DNA of 45,319 nucleotides from Pyrinomonadaceae bacterium (GTDB taxonomy: Bacteria; Acidobacteriota; Blastocatellia; Pyrinomonadales; Pyrinomonadaceae). The stretch covers positions 1-45,319 of the forward strand of contig JACVRN010000030.1 in NCBI GenBank assembly GCA_014534425.1. The letters are read 5' to 3'. A program made the translations under genes and the position numbers. Below the pieces are notes generated by a model. That model made no database searches, had not been told where the DNA came from, and was given only the letters and a program-made list of their open reading frames with translations. The stretch's first letter is position 1; the number at the start of each line of letters is the position of its first letter. This document shows positions 32,157-40,954 of this stretch, piece after piece.

Positions 32157-33401
32157 ATGCCATTCGCTGCACTGTGGGAATCGTTTCGAGTCGCAGTCAT
32201 GAGCCTGCGAACGAATAAGCTACGCACGGGCCTGACGCTCATAGGCATAGTCGTAGGCGTGTCGGCTGTGATAGCCGTCGTGACCATCATCAAGGGCCTG
32301 GATCAAACGGTCGCCACCACCTTTTCGTCGCAAGGCTCGACGGTCTTCACCGTCAGCAAGCGCCCCATGGTGATTACCTCGCGCGAGGACTTCGTCAAGT
32401 TCAACCGCCGCAAGGATGTCACCAAAGAGGATGCTGAGGCGGTGATGCGTCTCTGCACCTCCTGCTGGCGAACGGGCGTCGCCGCCAACGCTCCAGCCGA
32501 AACCATCAAGCGCGGGGATCAAAAGATGGAGGCGGTGCTTGTGCGCGGCACTACGCTCTCCGTGCTGGACATGGACAACAGAACAATCGCTGCGGGCCGC
32601 GCCTGGTCTGAGCCTGAAGGGACGGGCGCGAGCGAGGTCTGCGTCATAGGCACGGACTTGATAGACAATCTCTTTGGTGGTGCCTCGCCCGATAAAGTCG
32701 TGGGCCAGCAGATACGCATCAGTGGCCGCCCCTTTCAAATCGTGGGAGTGGTGGAGCCTCTGGGCAAAATCTTCGGCATCTCGCGCGACAATGTCGTCTA
32801 TATTCCTTTCGAGACTTACCAGAAGATTTACGGCGCGCACGATTCACTTATCATCTTCATACAGGCGCAATCGGCAGACCAACTGGAATTGGTAGAAGAC
32901 CAGGTCAGAACCATCATGCGTAATCGTCGCGGCAAGACTTTTAAGGATGAAGACGACGGCTTCGCGCTTGAGACGCAGGATGTCTTCCTAGACCTCTACG
33001 GCAAAGCGACCTCCAACATCTACATCGTCACCATAGGCGTGGCCGCAATCTCTCTTGTAGTCGGCGGCATAGTCGTAATGAATATCATGCTCGTCTCCGT
33101 GACCGAGAGGACGAAAGAGATTGGCATACGAAAGGCCGTTGGCGCGCGACGCCAAGATATATTGATGCAGTTTTTAATTGAGGCCGTCACGGTCACGGCC
33201 ATAGGAGGCGCGCTCGGCGTCCTTTTAGGCTTCGGCTTGGCCTACGTCATAGCGCTGCTGATAGGTTTTCCGCTACTGGTGAGCGTAGGCTCGGCTGTGC
33301 TAGGCGTCGGCGTCTCTTCAATCGTGGGCATCGTCAGTGGTCTCTGGCCCGCGTGGAGCGCCGCCAAGCTCGATCCGATTGAAGCTTTAAGAGCAGAATA
33401 G
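32157..33401 (+). CDS. MacB/FtsX-type ABC permease, position 1 (subtype A)
   Basis: The 414-residue inner-membrane protein has one N-terminal helix (LTLIGIVVGVSAVIAVVTII, about 22-41), a periplasmic MacB_PCD-type domain (45-280) with QIRISGRPFQIVGVVEPLGK, and three C-terminal helices of the FtsX domain. The coupling-helix signature MLVSVTERTKEIGIRKAVGA lies between helices 2 and 3. The C-terminus is WPAWSAAKLDPIEALRAE. Family members couple cytoplasmic ATP hydrolysis to periplasmic movement rather than moving substrate through the membrane. It reads GGIVVMNIM and contains no ITKxxPG motif, features shared with the third permease, so I call it subtype A. No ribosome-binding site is visible before ATG. 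The ATP-binding partner is probably the one at 30304-31068. Confidence 0.92.
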   Translation: MPFAALWESFRVAVMSLRTNKLRTGLTLIGIVVGVSAVIAVVTIIKGLDQTVATTFSSQGSTVFTVSKRPMVITSREDFVKFNRRKDVTKEDAEAVMRLCTSCWRTGVAANAPAETIKRGDQKMEAVLVRGTTLSVLDMDNRTIAAGRAWSEPEGTGASEVCVIGTDLIDNLFGGASPDKVVGQQIRISGRPFQIVGVVEPLGKIFGISRDNVVYIPFETYQKIYGAHDSLIIFIQAQSADQLELVEDQVRTIMRNRRGKTFKDEDDGFALETQDVFLDLYGKATSNIYIVTIGVAAISLVVGGIVVMNIMLVSVTERTKEIGIRKAVGARRQDILMQFLIEAVTVTAIGGALGVLLGFGLAYVIALLIGFPLLVSVGSAVLGVGVSSIVGIVSGLWPAWSAAKLDPIEALRAE

Positions 33402-33471
33402 CCATCAGCTATCAGCAGTCAGCTATCAGCAAAGACAAAAGCTGACTGCTGATAGCTGATAGCTGATAGCT
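33400..33471. repeat. CAGCTATCAGC-family palindrome, copy 3
   Basis: The arms AGCCATCAGCTATCAGCAGTCAGC and GCTGACTGCTGATAGCTGATAGCT (33441-33464) pair with one mismatch, and further GATAGC units extend the right side. The left arm starts inside the TAG stop codon of permease 1, and the element ends six bases before the ATG of the next gene. Confidence 0.85.
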
Positions 33472-33476
33472 TAATT

Positions 33477-33815
33477 ATGAAAAAGCGGGTTGTCATTATT
33501 CTTAGCATAGTGGTGGCGCTCTTTGCGCTTGAGGTCGGGCGCGAATATCTGGTCTATCGCATGGCTTCAAACCGCCTTGAAGGCGGCTACTGGAAATTGC
33601 AGGGGCGCGCGGGGCTAAGCAAAGAAGAGGTTCGCGCCATCGCAGGAGAACCCGACCAGGTAGAGCAGAGCGCTACGGATGAGAACTGGTACTGGTACGC
33701 GCGCAATTCGCGCGGCCCCCTGTGGAAGATAATCAACCGCAGCCGTGGCTACGAACTCAACGTGCAGTTTGATAAAACTGGCCGCATGCTGGACGTTTAC
33801 AGCAAGGTGAATTGA
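33477..33815 (+). CDS. Small membrane-anchored protein with BamE/SmpA-like pattern (112 aa)
   Basis: The N-terminal helix VVIILSIVVALFALEVG (4-20) should anchor or export the protein. The remaining 90 residues have the pattern RAGLSKEEVRAIAGEPDQVE, then WYWYARN and YELNVQFDKTGRMLDVY. This matches the helix-turn plus beta-sheet layout of SmpA/BamE-like domains (GMTxxEVxxxLGxP, W-rich strand, hydrophobic strand ending in G). There is no lipobox. The start sits directly after a palindromic repeat in the context GCTTAATTATGAA, without a Shine-Dalgarno sequence. The next permease gene starts one base after its stop, so it is in the same transcription unit. It may be a periplasmic accessory of the transporter (inference from position). 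Confidence 0.75.
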   Translation: MKKRVVIILSIVVALFALEVGREYLVYRMASNRLEGGYWKLQGRAGLSKEEVRAIAGEPDQVEQSATDENWYWYARNSRGPLWKIINRSRGYELNVQFDKTGRMLDVYSKVN

Positions 33816-33816
33816 A

Positions 33817-35067
33817 GTGAGATTCGATGATGTTAAAGAGTCGGCCTTGATGGCTGTGGACACTTTGCGGGCGAATAAGCTTCGCTCGTCGCTCACTATC
33901 CTGGGCGTGAGCATAGGCGTCATCACCATCATCTTCATGGTCTCTATCATTCAGGGACTCAACCGCGCCTTCGCAGAGCAGATTGAAGCCCTGGGGTCGA
34001 ACACCATCTTCATCACCAAGTATGATCCGGGTTTCGGACGCCCGCCAGAGATGCGCTCTATGGAGGAGCGCCAGCGCAAGGAGTTGACGATTGAGGACGC
34101 GGACGCAATCCGCCGCGAGTGCGACGCAGCCGCCAGCGTCTCGCCGCTTCATCGCAACATAGCCGCCACCGTGCGCTATGCAGACCGTCAGACGGACACG
34201 CCCATTCTGATAGGCGTCACGCCCTACTACGAGTTTACTCATTCGGCTTACGTCGGGCGTGGCCGCTTCATAGGCGACATAGACATGCAGGAGCGCTCGA
34301 ACGTAGCAGTGCTGGCGAAGGACGTGGTCAACGCTCTCTTTCCCAATGAAGAGCCGCTAGGCAAAGAGATAAAGATTAACGGCACGCCCTTTCTGGTCAT
34401 AGGAGTGATGGAGCCGATGGGCAACTTCTTCGGCCAGTCGCGCGACAACGCGGTCTACATACCGATTGCGACCTTCGACAAGTATTACCCGGATTACACC
34501 GTGCCGGGCACGCTCTTCGCCATCGTCGTGCGTCCTAAATCGCGCGCCCATGTCAAAGATGCCGTTAACGAGATTACGGACATACTGCGGCGCCGCAGGC
34601 GTGTGCCGCCGGGCGCGCCCAATAACTTCGGCATCTCTACGCAGGACTCTCTGCTGGACATCTACAATCAACTGACGGGCGCAACCGCGCTAGTGCTGAC
34701 GGCAATCTCTTTCGTCGCGCTCATGATTGGAGGCATAGGCGTGATGAATATCATGCTCGTCTCCGTGACGGAGAGGACGAAGGAGATTGGCATACGTAAG
34801 GCCGTTGGCGCGACGCGCTTTAATATCCTCACGCAGTTTTTGATAGAGGCCGTGGCGCTCACAGCCATAGGAGGCTTTGCCGGTTTGGCCGTGGGCGAAG
34901 TCTTCAGCCTTTTGATGAACAAGTATTCGCCGCTTCTGGCCTTTGTGCCCCTGTGGGCTATTGCCGTAGGCATAGGCATCTCCGCCATGGTCGGCATCAT
35001 CTTCGGCCTCTGGCCCGCCTGGAAAGCCGCACGCCTAGACCCCATTGAAGCTTTGCGTTACGAGTAA
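33817..35067 (+). CDS. MacB/FtsX-type ABC permease, position 2 (subtype B)
   Basis: This 416-residue permease starts with GTG, one base after the preceding stop. The first helix is LTILGVSIGVITIIFMVSII (about 24-43). The periplasmic domain contains FITKYDPGFG near residue 70 and EIKINGTPFLVIGVMEPMGN. The C-terminal FtsX domain has GGIGVMNIMLVSVTERTKE and ends WKAARLDPIEALRYE. The features ITKxxPG, GGIGVMN and the LRYE terminus are shared with permease 4 but not with 1 and 3, so I call it subtype B. It presumably pairs with permease 1 as a heterodimer on the shared ATPase dimer (inference). All four copies keep the VSVTER coupling signature, so none looks inactive. Confidence 0.92.
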   Translation: MRFDDVKESALMAVDTLRANKLRSSLTILGVSIGVITIIFMVSIIQGLNRAFAEQIEALGSNTIFITKYDPGFGRPPEMRSMEERQRKELTIEDADAIRRECDAAASVSPLHRNIAATVRYADRQTDTPILIGVTPYYEFTHSAYVGRGRFIGDIDMQERSNVAVLAKDVVNALFPNEEPLGKEIKINGTPFLVIGVMEPMGNFFGQSRDNAVYIPIATFDKYYPDYTVPGTLFAIVVRPKSRAHVKDAVNEITDILRRRRRVPPGAPNNFGISTQDSLLDIYNQLTGATALVLTAISFVALMIGGIGVMNIMLVSVTERTKEIGIRKAVGATRFNILTQFLIEAVALTAIGGFAGLAVGEVFSLLMNKYSPLLAFVPLWAIAVGIGISAMVGIIFGLWPAWKAARLDPIEALRYE

Positions 35068-35183
35068 CTGAAGCGTGAAGTCGGAACAGAATTGGCACAG
35101 AAATGCCAGCCCACTTGGTGTAACATAGGCGCATCCAATTAGTTCTTGTAACCAAACTCCCCCGCCGTGCGTAGAAACTAGTA

Positions 35184-36419
35184 GTGAAATTTGTAGAGAC
35201 CCTAAAACTTGCGATTGCGGCCATCTGGGCGCACAAGCTGCGCTCCGTCCTGACGCTCCTTGGAATGATTATAGGCGTGACGGCGGTCGTCGTGGTCGTC
35301 TCTCTCATACAGGGCTTTAACACCTACATAGACGAGAAGATTGCAGGCATTGGCTCGAAATCCTTTACCGTTCAGCGCTTCGCCTTCGAGGATTTCAAAG
35401 ACATAGACACCATCAACGCCGCGCAGCGCCGCAATAAAGAGTTGACGCTCGAAGATTACGAGTACCTGCGCGCCCGCGCGACCCTGATTGACAAGATAGG
35501 CGTTAAGGCGAACGCCACACGCGCTCAGGTCAAGCGCGGCTCGGAGATTCTGGATGAGGTTCCTGTGAGCGGCACTACGCCGAACATAGCCGACATAGAG
35601 AACCTGGACATAGCCGACGGTCGCTATTTCACCGAAACCGAGAACGACTCTGCGGCGCGCGTCGCTTACATAGGCGCGGACGTGGCCTCCAAGCTTTTCC
35701 CTGGCGGCAATGCTCTGGGACAGGAAATAACCATCTCCGGCATTCCCTATAGAGTCATCGGCGTTGCGCCCGTCAAGGGCACGGTCTTCGGCGTGCCGCA
35801 GGACAACTTCGTGCGGCTGCCCTTGAAGACCTACGGCAACAACTTCGGCGGCTTCACGCGCAACCGCATGCTCGCCTTCGTCGCCACGTCCAAGACGGAT
35901 CAGACCTTCAACGATGCAGTCGAAGAGGCGCGCTTTCTGATGCGAACGCGCCGCAAGCTTGATCCGGGCGAGCGGGACAACTTCGGGGTAATCACGCCCG
36001 ACGCCATCACGGGCATACGCGACCGCATCTTCGGCACGGTCTCGATTGTAGCCATAGCCGTCCCGTCAATCGCGCTCGTCGTCGGCGGCATAGTCATCAT
36101 GAACATCATGCTCGTCTCCGTGACCGAAAGGACGAAGGAGATTGGCATACGAAAATCCCTGGGCGCGCGTCGCGTGGATATTCTCAAGCAGTTTCTGGTA
36201 GAGGCCATCACGCTCTCGGCCATAGGCGGCGCAATCGGCGTCACCATCGCCTGGATAGTCGGCAGAGTTCTGACAGCCGTCTTTTTCCCGACCTACCTTT
36301 CCATAGCCGCCGTCATCGTCGCCGTCACCGTCAGCGCAGGCATAGGAATTCTCTCCGGCATCTTCCCCGCCTGGAAGGCCGCGAGACTAGACCCGATTGA
36401 AGCTTTAAGAGCAGATTAG
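35184..36419 (+). CDS. MacB/FtsX-type ABC permease, position 3 (subtype A)
   Basis: The 411-residue permease starts with GTG 116 bases after permease 2. The first helix LTLLGMIIGVTAVVVVVSLI is followed by a periplasmic MacB_PCD-type domain with TVQRFAFEDF, EITISGIPYRVIGVAPVKGT and a conserved FG(V/I)PQDN. The FtsX domain carries GGIVIMNIM, VSVTERTKEIGIRKSLGA and the tail WKAARLDPIEALRAD. GGIV(V/I)MN and the RA(E/D) terminus match permease 1. There is no clear ribosome-binding site. The 116-base spacer before it has no repeat of the dispersed families. A palindromic repeat begins at its stop codon, exactly as after permease 1. Confidence 0.92.
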   Translation: MKFVETLKLAIAAIWAHKLRSVLTLLGMIIGVTAVVVVVSLIQGFNTYIDEKIAGIGSKSFTVQRFAFEDFKDIDTINAAQRRNKELTLEDYEYLRARATLIDKIGVKANATRAQVKRGSEILDEVPVSGTTPNIADIENLDIADGRYFTETENDSAARVAYIGADVASKLFPGGNALGQEITISGIPYRVIGVAPVKGTVFGVPQDNFVRLPLKTYGNNFGGFTRNRMLAFVATSKTDQTFNDAVEEARFLMRTRRKLDPGERDNFGVITPDAITGIRDRIFGTVSIVAIAVPSIALVVGGIVIMNIMLVSVTERTKEIGIRKSLGARRVDILKQFLVEAITLSAIGGAIGVTIAWIVGRVLTAVFFPTYLSIAAVIVAVTVSAGIGILSGIFPAWKAARLDPIEALRAD

Positions 36420-36493
36420 CAATCAGCAATCAGCAATCAGCAGTCAGCTTTCAGCCACCCGTCTTAAAGCTGACTGCTGATTGCTGACAGCTT
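36418..36493. repeat. CAGCTATCAGC-family palindrome, copy 4
   Basis: Three tandem AATCAGC units plus AGTCAGCTTT form the left arm, which starts within the TAG stop of permease 3. The right arm AAAGCTGACTGCTGATTGCT lies at 36466-36485. It ends four bases before the ATG of permease 4 with the same AGCTTAATTATGAA junction as copy 3. Confidence 0.85.
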
Positions 36494-36497
36494 AATT

Positions 36498-37754
36498 ATG
36501 AAGCTTATTCGCAGTGACATTTATGAGAATCTGAAGATGGCGCTTGATACTCTGCGCGCCAATAAGCTGCGCTCGCTTTTGACGGTGGTGGGCGTGGTGA
36601 TTGGCGTGTGGACTGTGATGGCTATAGCTTCAATCATCAGTGGCATTGACGAGACCGTAAAGCGCGAGATTGAATCCTTCGGCACGCGCTCAATCTACAT
36701 CACGAAATTCAATCCGGGCATACACGTCGGACGACTCTCGCGCGAAGAGCGCATGAGGAAAGAGTTGACCTACGACGACGCGATAGCCATAGCCAATCTT
36801 CCCGCCGTAGAAATATCGGTTCCCTTCCTAGATATAACCAATAACTTTTTCGGCCAGAAGGTTCTGGTCTCGCGCGAAGGCAAGACCAGCGCGGCTGTCG
36901 CCCTGCAAGGGACGCTGCCGGATTTCGAGCGCGCGGGCGTTCAGATAATCAGCGAAGGGCGCTTCTTTTCACAGTTCGAGAACGACACCAACCAGGAAGT
37001 CTGCGTCATAGGCTCTAAGGTCGCGGACGATTTCTTTCCTTATTCATCTCCCATAGGCAACACGATAGACATAGGGGGCCGAGAGTTTCGCGTCGTCGGA
37101 GTCCTGCAAAAGCGTGAGCAGTTTTTGACGGGCGGAGGCAGTGACGACGCGAACAACGTTGTCTACGTCCCCTTCAACGTCGCGCGTAAGTTGAAGCCTA
37201 GCGAAGACGAGATTTATATACTTGCCGTGGGCCGCATGGGGCAGATGCAGGAAGCCCAGGATCAGATTACAGACCTCCTGCGCGTGCGTCGCCAGGTTCC
37301 ATTCGGCAAGCCTAACAACTTCGGGCTTCAGACTGCGGACGCGCTGCTCGAAAATTTCCGCGCCATCACGGCGGGCGTTGCTATAGCGATGGTCGTCATC
37401 TCTTCCGTAGGACTGATGGTCGGCGGCATAGGCGTGATGAATATCATGCTCGTCTCCGTGACCGAAAGAACGCGCGAGATAGGTGTTCGCAAAGCCATAG
37501 GCGCACGCCGCTCCGACATCCTCATGCAGTTTTTGATTGAAGCCATGACGCTGACAGGCATAGGCGGTCTCATAGGCTTAGGGATAGGCTGGCTGACAAC
37601 CCTTCTTATACGCCTGGTAGTTCCCTCTTACGTTCCGCTCTGGGCACCCATTGGCGGCTTCGTAGCCTCTGTCGGCATAGGTCTCATCTTCGGCCTCTGG
37701 CCCGCCTGGAAGGCCGCACGCCTAGACCCTATTGAAGCGCTCAGGTACGAGTAA
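36498..37754 (+). CDS. MacB/FtsX-type ABC permease, position 4 (subtype B)
   Basis: The 418-residue permease has its first helix at LTVVGVVIGVWTVMAIASII (about 30-49). Its periplasmic domain contains YITKFNPGIHVGR and TIDIGGREFRVVGVLQ. The FtsX domain has GGIGVMNIMLVSVTERTREI, and the tail is WKAARLDPIEALRYE. These features pair it with permease 2. The N-terminus (SDIYENLKMALDTLRANKLR) also resembles permease 2 (VKESALMAVDTLRANKLR) more than 1 or 3. The start lies directly after a palindromic repeat with no Shine-Dalgarno sequence. It is the last gene of the cluster and is followed by a strong hairpin. The transported substrate cannot be inferred. Confidence 0.92.
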   Translation: MKLIRSDIYENLKMALDTLRANKLRSLLTVVGVVIGVWTVMAIASIISGIDETVKREIESFGTRSIYITKFNPGIHVGRLSREERMRKELTYDDAIAIANLPAVEISVPFLDITNNFFGQKVLVSREGKTSAAVALQGTLPDFERAGVQIISEGRFFSQFENDTNQEVCVIGSKVADDFFPYSSPIGNTIDIGGREFRVVGVLQKREQFLTGGGSDDANNVVYVPFNVARKLKPSEDEIYILAVGRMGQMQEAQDQITDLLRVRRQVPFGKPNNFGLQTADALLENFRAITAGVAIAMVVISSVGLMVGGIGVMNIMLVSVTERTREIGVRKAIGARRSDILMQFLIEAMTLTGIGGLIGLGIGWLTTLLIRLVVPSYVPLWAPIGGFVASVGIGLIFGLWPAWKAARLDPIEALRYE

Positions 37755-37755
37755 G

Positions 37756-37816
37756 AAAATAGAAAAGGCAGGACGAAGAAGAGCTTCTCTTTCTTCACTC
37801 CTGCCTTTTCTATTTT
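37756..37816. terminator. Bidirectional terminator hairpin
   Basis: Perfect 18-base arms AAAATAGAAAAGGCAGGA (37756-37773) and TCCTGCCTTTTCTATTTT (37799-37816) enclose a 25-base loop between convergent genes. The A-rich left end and T-rich right end give a U-run on both transcripts, as expected for a bidirectional intrinsic terminator. Confidence 0.8.
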
Positions 37817-37831
37817 TACTTTTGCTTTATC

Positions 37832-38659
37832 TCATCCCATGGCGTTGCCTGTGATGAGCGCCCAGGCGATGGCTACGACCACTCCTATGAGCCAGATTGC
37901 GAGGACGACCGTCCAGGCCGCGCCGGATTTCAGCTTGGCTACTTTCTGCAAGCCCAGAGAAGCCAGGAACAGTCCGTAGAACTTGAAGACATCGAAGGCT
38001 CCGAGCAGCGTCGAAAGCACAGGATGGCCCTTTGAGTCTACAAGGAAGCTCAGGTTCGCGTGCACAAGCCCGCGCCCTAGTTGCGCCATGTCCATCTCGT
38101 CCGGCGACTTTATGAAGAGCAGCGCGAAGTTCGCCAGCATCGACAGCAGAAACGGCGGCAGCGATGAATATGTCCACACTGCCAGAGTGCGCGAATAGGT
38201 CGTTGATTTACCCATAGCCATCACGCCCAGCAGGTAAAGCGCTGCGCCCGCCGCGAAAAAGGTAGCCATGTTGAAGATGGGCGAGATGTAGGTAATGGCT
38301 TTGACAATCGGGTTGCGATAAATGTCGAGCGCACGCTCCTTCTGCTCTTCGGTCATCTGGTCTGCGCGCGGGCTGTTCTCTATGGCGGAGCGCATGATGT
38401 TCTCGTAGCCCACGCGCTGAAAGAAGCTGATGGTAAAGATGAGCATCAGCACCGTGATGATAATGGCCGCCACCAGAAATCTAGGGCGCACGCGAAAAGA
38501 TTCGAAGACGCGTGCCGGATCAAAGAAGATGCCGGAGAGCGTCTCTCCGGTTGAGAGCACAGGCCCTGTGGGCTGGTCATCATGCGGGAAAGCGGGCGGC
38601 GGTGGCGGCACAAAGCCTTGAGCATCCTGCCCAAAGCCGGGGCTGTTCTGTTCACTCAT
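37832..38659 (-). CDS. Yip1-family multi-span membrane protein
   Basis: The 275-residue protein has a Pro/Gln-rich cytoplasmic N-terminus (about 1-35), then LSGIFFDPARVFESFRVRPRF, the entry motif typical of bacterial Yip1-domain proteins. Five hydrophobic segments follow: FLVAAIIITVLMLIFTISFF, YISPIFNMATFFAAGAALYL, TYSSLPPFLLSMLANFALLF, LLGAFDVFKFYGLFLASLGL and AAWTVVLAIWLIGVVVAIAW. Bacterial members have no settled function. ATG at 38659 is preceded by GGAGGAAAA, a good ribosome-binding site. It lies 147 bases after oppF on the same strand, and its stop faces the bidirectional terminator. Confidence 0.8.
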   Translation of the reverse strand: MSEQNSPGFGQDAQGFVPPPPPAFPHDDQPTGPVLSTGETLSGIFFDPARVFESFRVRPRFLVAAIIITVLMLIFTISFFQRVGYENIMRSAIENSPRADQMTEEQKERALDIYRNPIVKAITYISPIFNMATFFAAGAALYLLGVMAMGKSTTYSRTLAVWTYSSLPPFLLSMLANFALLFIKSPDEMDMAQLGRGLVHANLSFLVDSKGHPVLSTLLGAFDVFKFYGLFLASLGLQKVAKLKSGAAWTVVLAIWLIGVVVAIAWALITGNAMG

Positions 38660-38806
38660 GATTTTCCTCCAGGCGTCTTAATCCTAAAGAGCGGCGGGTG
38701 ATAATTCTATCCTCTAGAGACCGGCGCGTAAATCCACCTCACGCGCCGGAGGGTTTGTACGCAACCGATAGAGGAGATGTTTCAGCCTGTACTAACCTTC
38801 GCGTTG

Positions 38807-39883
38807 TTAAGCCGCCGTGGGCGCTTCGGCCCAGCCGGGGACGCGTATGCAGGCGACCGTGTGGCCCGGCTCTACTTCGCGCAGGTCAGGGTCAATCTGC
38901 GCGCATTCGGGAATCGCCATCGGACAGCGCGTGCGAAAGCGGCAGCCGGAAGGGGGATTAATCGGCGTGGGCACGTCGCCCTGCAAGACTATGCGCTCGC
39001 GTTGGCGGCGCGGGTCGGGCACGGGGATGGCCGACAGTAGCGCCTTCGTGTAAGGATGAAGCGGGGCGGAATAAAGCTCTGCCGCGCTCGCAATCTCGAC
39101 TATGCGCCCCAGGTACATGACGGCCACGCGCGTAGAGATGTGTTCGACCACGGCCAGCCCGTGCGAGATGAAGAGATAAGTCAGCCCCAACTCGTTCTGT
39201 AAATCCTGCAAGAGATTCACGACCTGCGCCTGGACGGAAACGTCCAGCGCCGAAACAGGCTCGTCCGCGACTATCAGCTTCGGGTTCAGCGCAAGCGCCC
39301 GCGCAATGCCTATTCTCTGTCGCTGGCCGCCCGAAAACTCGTGCGGGTAGCGATTCATGTAATCCGGGTCAAGACCTACGCGGCTGAGAAGCTCTGCCAC
39401 GCGCCGACGCCTCTCTTCACGATTGCCTATCCCGTGAATCACCAGAGGCTCTGCTATGATGTCGCGCACTCGCACGCGCGGATTGAGGCTCGCGTACGGG
39501 TCTTGAAAGATAATCTGCATCTCGCGGCGCAACTCCCTCAACTCGCGCCCGCCCGTAGCCAGCACGTCGCGCCCTTCAAACTTCACCTCGCCGCTCGTAG
39601 GCTCAATCAATCTGAGCAGGCAGCGACCGACAGTGGATTTCCCGCAGCCGGACTCTCCCACCAGCCCCAGGGTTTCGCCTTTAAGGATTTCAAAGGTCAC
39701 GCCGTCGACTGCGCGCACAACATCGCGGCTTCCCTCTACAGGAAAATGCTTGACGAGAGCGCGCACGCGCACAAGCTCATCCGCATCCTGTTGCAAGGCA
39801 TCAGCCGCGCGTGCAGCGTTTGCTTCACGCTCCGGCACGCTCGCGGCTTCCGGCCTCAAATCGAAATTCAATCCTTCACTCAC
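38807..39883 (-). CDS. oppF: Oligopeptide ABC transporter ATP-binding protein OppF/DppF-like
   Basis: The open frame runs far upstream into oppD, but the family length and the overlap favour GTG 39883 (GTGAGTGA shared with the oppD stop), giving 358 residues. Walker [10 protein letters not shown] (76-84), the Q-loop in [12 protein letters not shown], signature [15 protein letters not shown], Walker B LIVADEP with [11 protein letters not shown] and H-loop FISHGLAVV are all present. The C-terminal oligopeptide/dipeptide extension has [16 protein letters not shown] and the four-Cys cluster region [15 protein letters not shown], which binds an Fe-S cluster in some relatives. It should energise peptide import with OppD. 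No permease or binding-protein genes are in the window, and its oppD partner carries a frameshift. Confidence 0.92.
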   Translation of the reverse strand: MSEGLNFDLRPEAASVPEREANAARAADALQQDADELVRVRALVKHFPVEGSRDVVRAVDGVTFEILKGETLGLVGESGCGKSTVGRCLLRLIEPTSGEVKFEGRDVLATGGRELRELRREMQIIFQDPYASLNPRVRVRDIIAEPLVIHGIGNREERRRRVAELLSRVGLDPDYMNRYPHEFSGGQRQRIGIARALALNPKLIVADEPVSALDVSVQAQVVNLLQDLQNELGLTYLFISHGLAVVEHISTRVAVMYLGRIVEIASAAELYSAPLHPYTKALLSAIPVPDPRRQRERIVLQGDVPTPINPPSGCRFRTRCPMAIPECAQIDPDLREVEPGHTVACIRVPGWAEAPTAA

Positions 39884-40903
39884 CCGCCCCGGCCCTTTCC
39901 TCTCTGTGGTCTGCTTCGACGGCTGCGGCCAAATCATAAAGCACGCAACGGACAGAGACCTCGCCTTCCAGTTCATAAAGCGGAATCGTGCCTTCTGTGC
40001 AGCGCGGCATGCGATGCGGGCAGCGCGGCGCGAAATGGCATCCCGTAGGCAACGCCGTGGGGCTAGGCACCATTCCCTCAATCGTCTCCAGCCGCTTCTT
40101 CTTCTCCACGTCCTCAATCGTCAGCTTAGGCACGGAGCGCAGCAAGCCTTCCGTGTAAGGATGTTTGGGCCGCGCGAACAATTCTTCGACCGGAGACTCT
40201 TCAACGATGCGGCCCGTGTACATCACCGCCACGCGGTCTGCGACTTCCGCGACCACGCCCAGGTCGTGCGTGATGAGCAGCACGGCCAACTCTCTTGTTC
40301 TTCTAAGCTCGTTCAGGAGTTCAAGAATCTGCGCCTGAATCGTCACGTCGAGCGCCGTCGTAGGCTCGTCCGCGATTAAAAGCTTGGGATCGCAGGCCAG
40401 CGCCATCGCAATCATCACGCGCTGTCGCATGCCGCCCGACAACTGATGCGGGTAATCGTCCACGCGTCTCGCAGGGTCAGGGATCGCCACCTCTCGCATG
40501 GCCTCGATGGTTGCGCGCCGCGCGTCCTGCTTTGATAGTTTCCGATGAAGACGAAGCGCCTCGCCAATCTGCTCGCAATGGTGAAGACTGGATTGAGCGA
40601 GGTCATGGGGTCTTGAAAAATCATGGCTATGTCGTCGCCGCGTATCTCGCGCATGCGCTCATCCGAGAGCTTCAGCAACTCTTCGCCGTCGAAGGTGATG
40701 CTGCCGCCGACAATCTTTCCCGGAGGAGCAATCAGGCGCATGACCGAGAGAGCCGTGATGGATTTCCCGCAGCCGGATTCCCCCACCAGCCCCAGCAATT
40801 CGCCCTTGTCCAGATAAAAGCTCACGCCGTCAACCGCGCGCACCAGCCCCGCGCGCGTAGGAAATTGCGTCCGCAAGTCTCTGACTTCAAGTAAGTGCGA
40901 CAT
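39876..40903 (-). pseudogene. oppD: oppD, split by a single-base frameshift
   Basis: Two overlapping frames encode one OppD. The first (ATG 40903) gives Walker [20 protein letters not shown] start and [15 protein letters not shown], then nonsense to a stop at 40415. Reading the same DNA one base over from about 40575 gives [20 protein letters not shown], exactly the expected continuation. It goes on to [47 protein letters not shown] and the Cys-rich tail, ending at 39876. One base, probably a G in ATTGCGAGCAG (40569-40580), is missing. Everything else is intact, including the overlap with oppF, so the lesion is either very recent or a sequence error. If real, OppD is lost and the importer would need another ATPase. 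Confidence 0.9.
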
Positions 40904-40954
40904 ATTTTTCGGAATCAACCTTCAGCCGATTGTAAACGAAAAGCGTAACGAAGG

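Noticed and set aside
38698..38961. 87-codon plus-strand frames near the oppF end
   Set aside because: They overlap the Cys-rich C-terminal coding region of oppF on the opposite strand and have no support of their own.
39884..40117. 78-codon N-terminal extension of oppF
   Set aside because: It overlaps the C-terminal coding region of oppD in another frame, is Arg-rich, and family members start near the chosen GTG.
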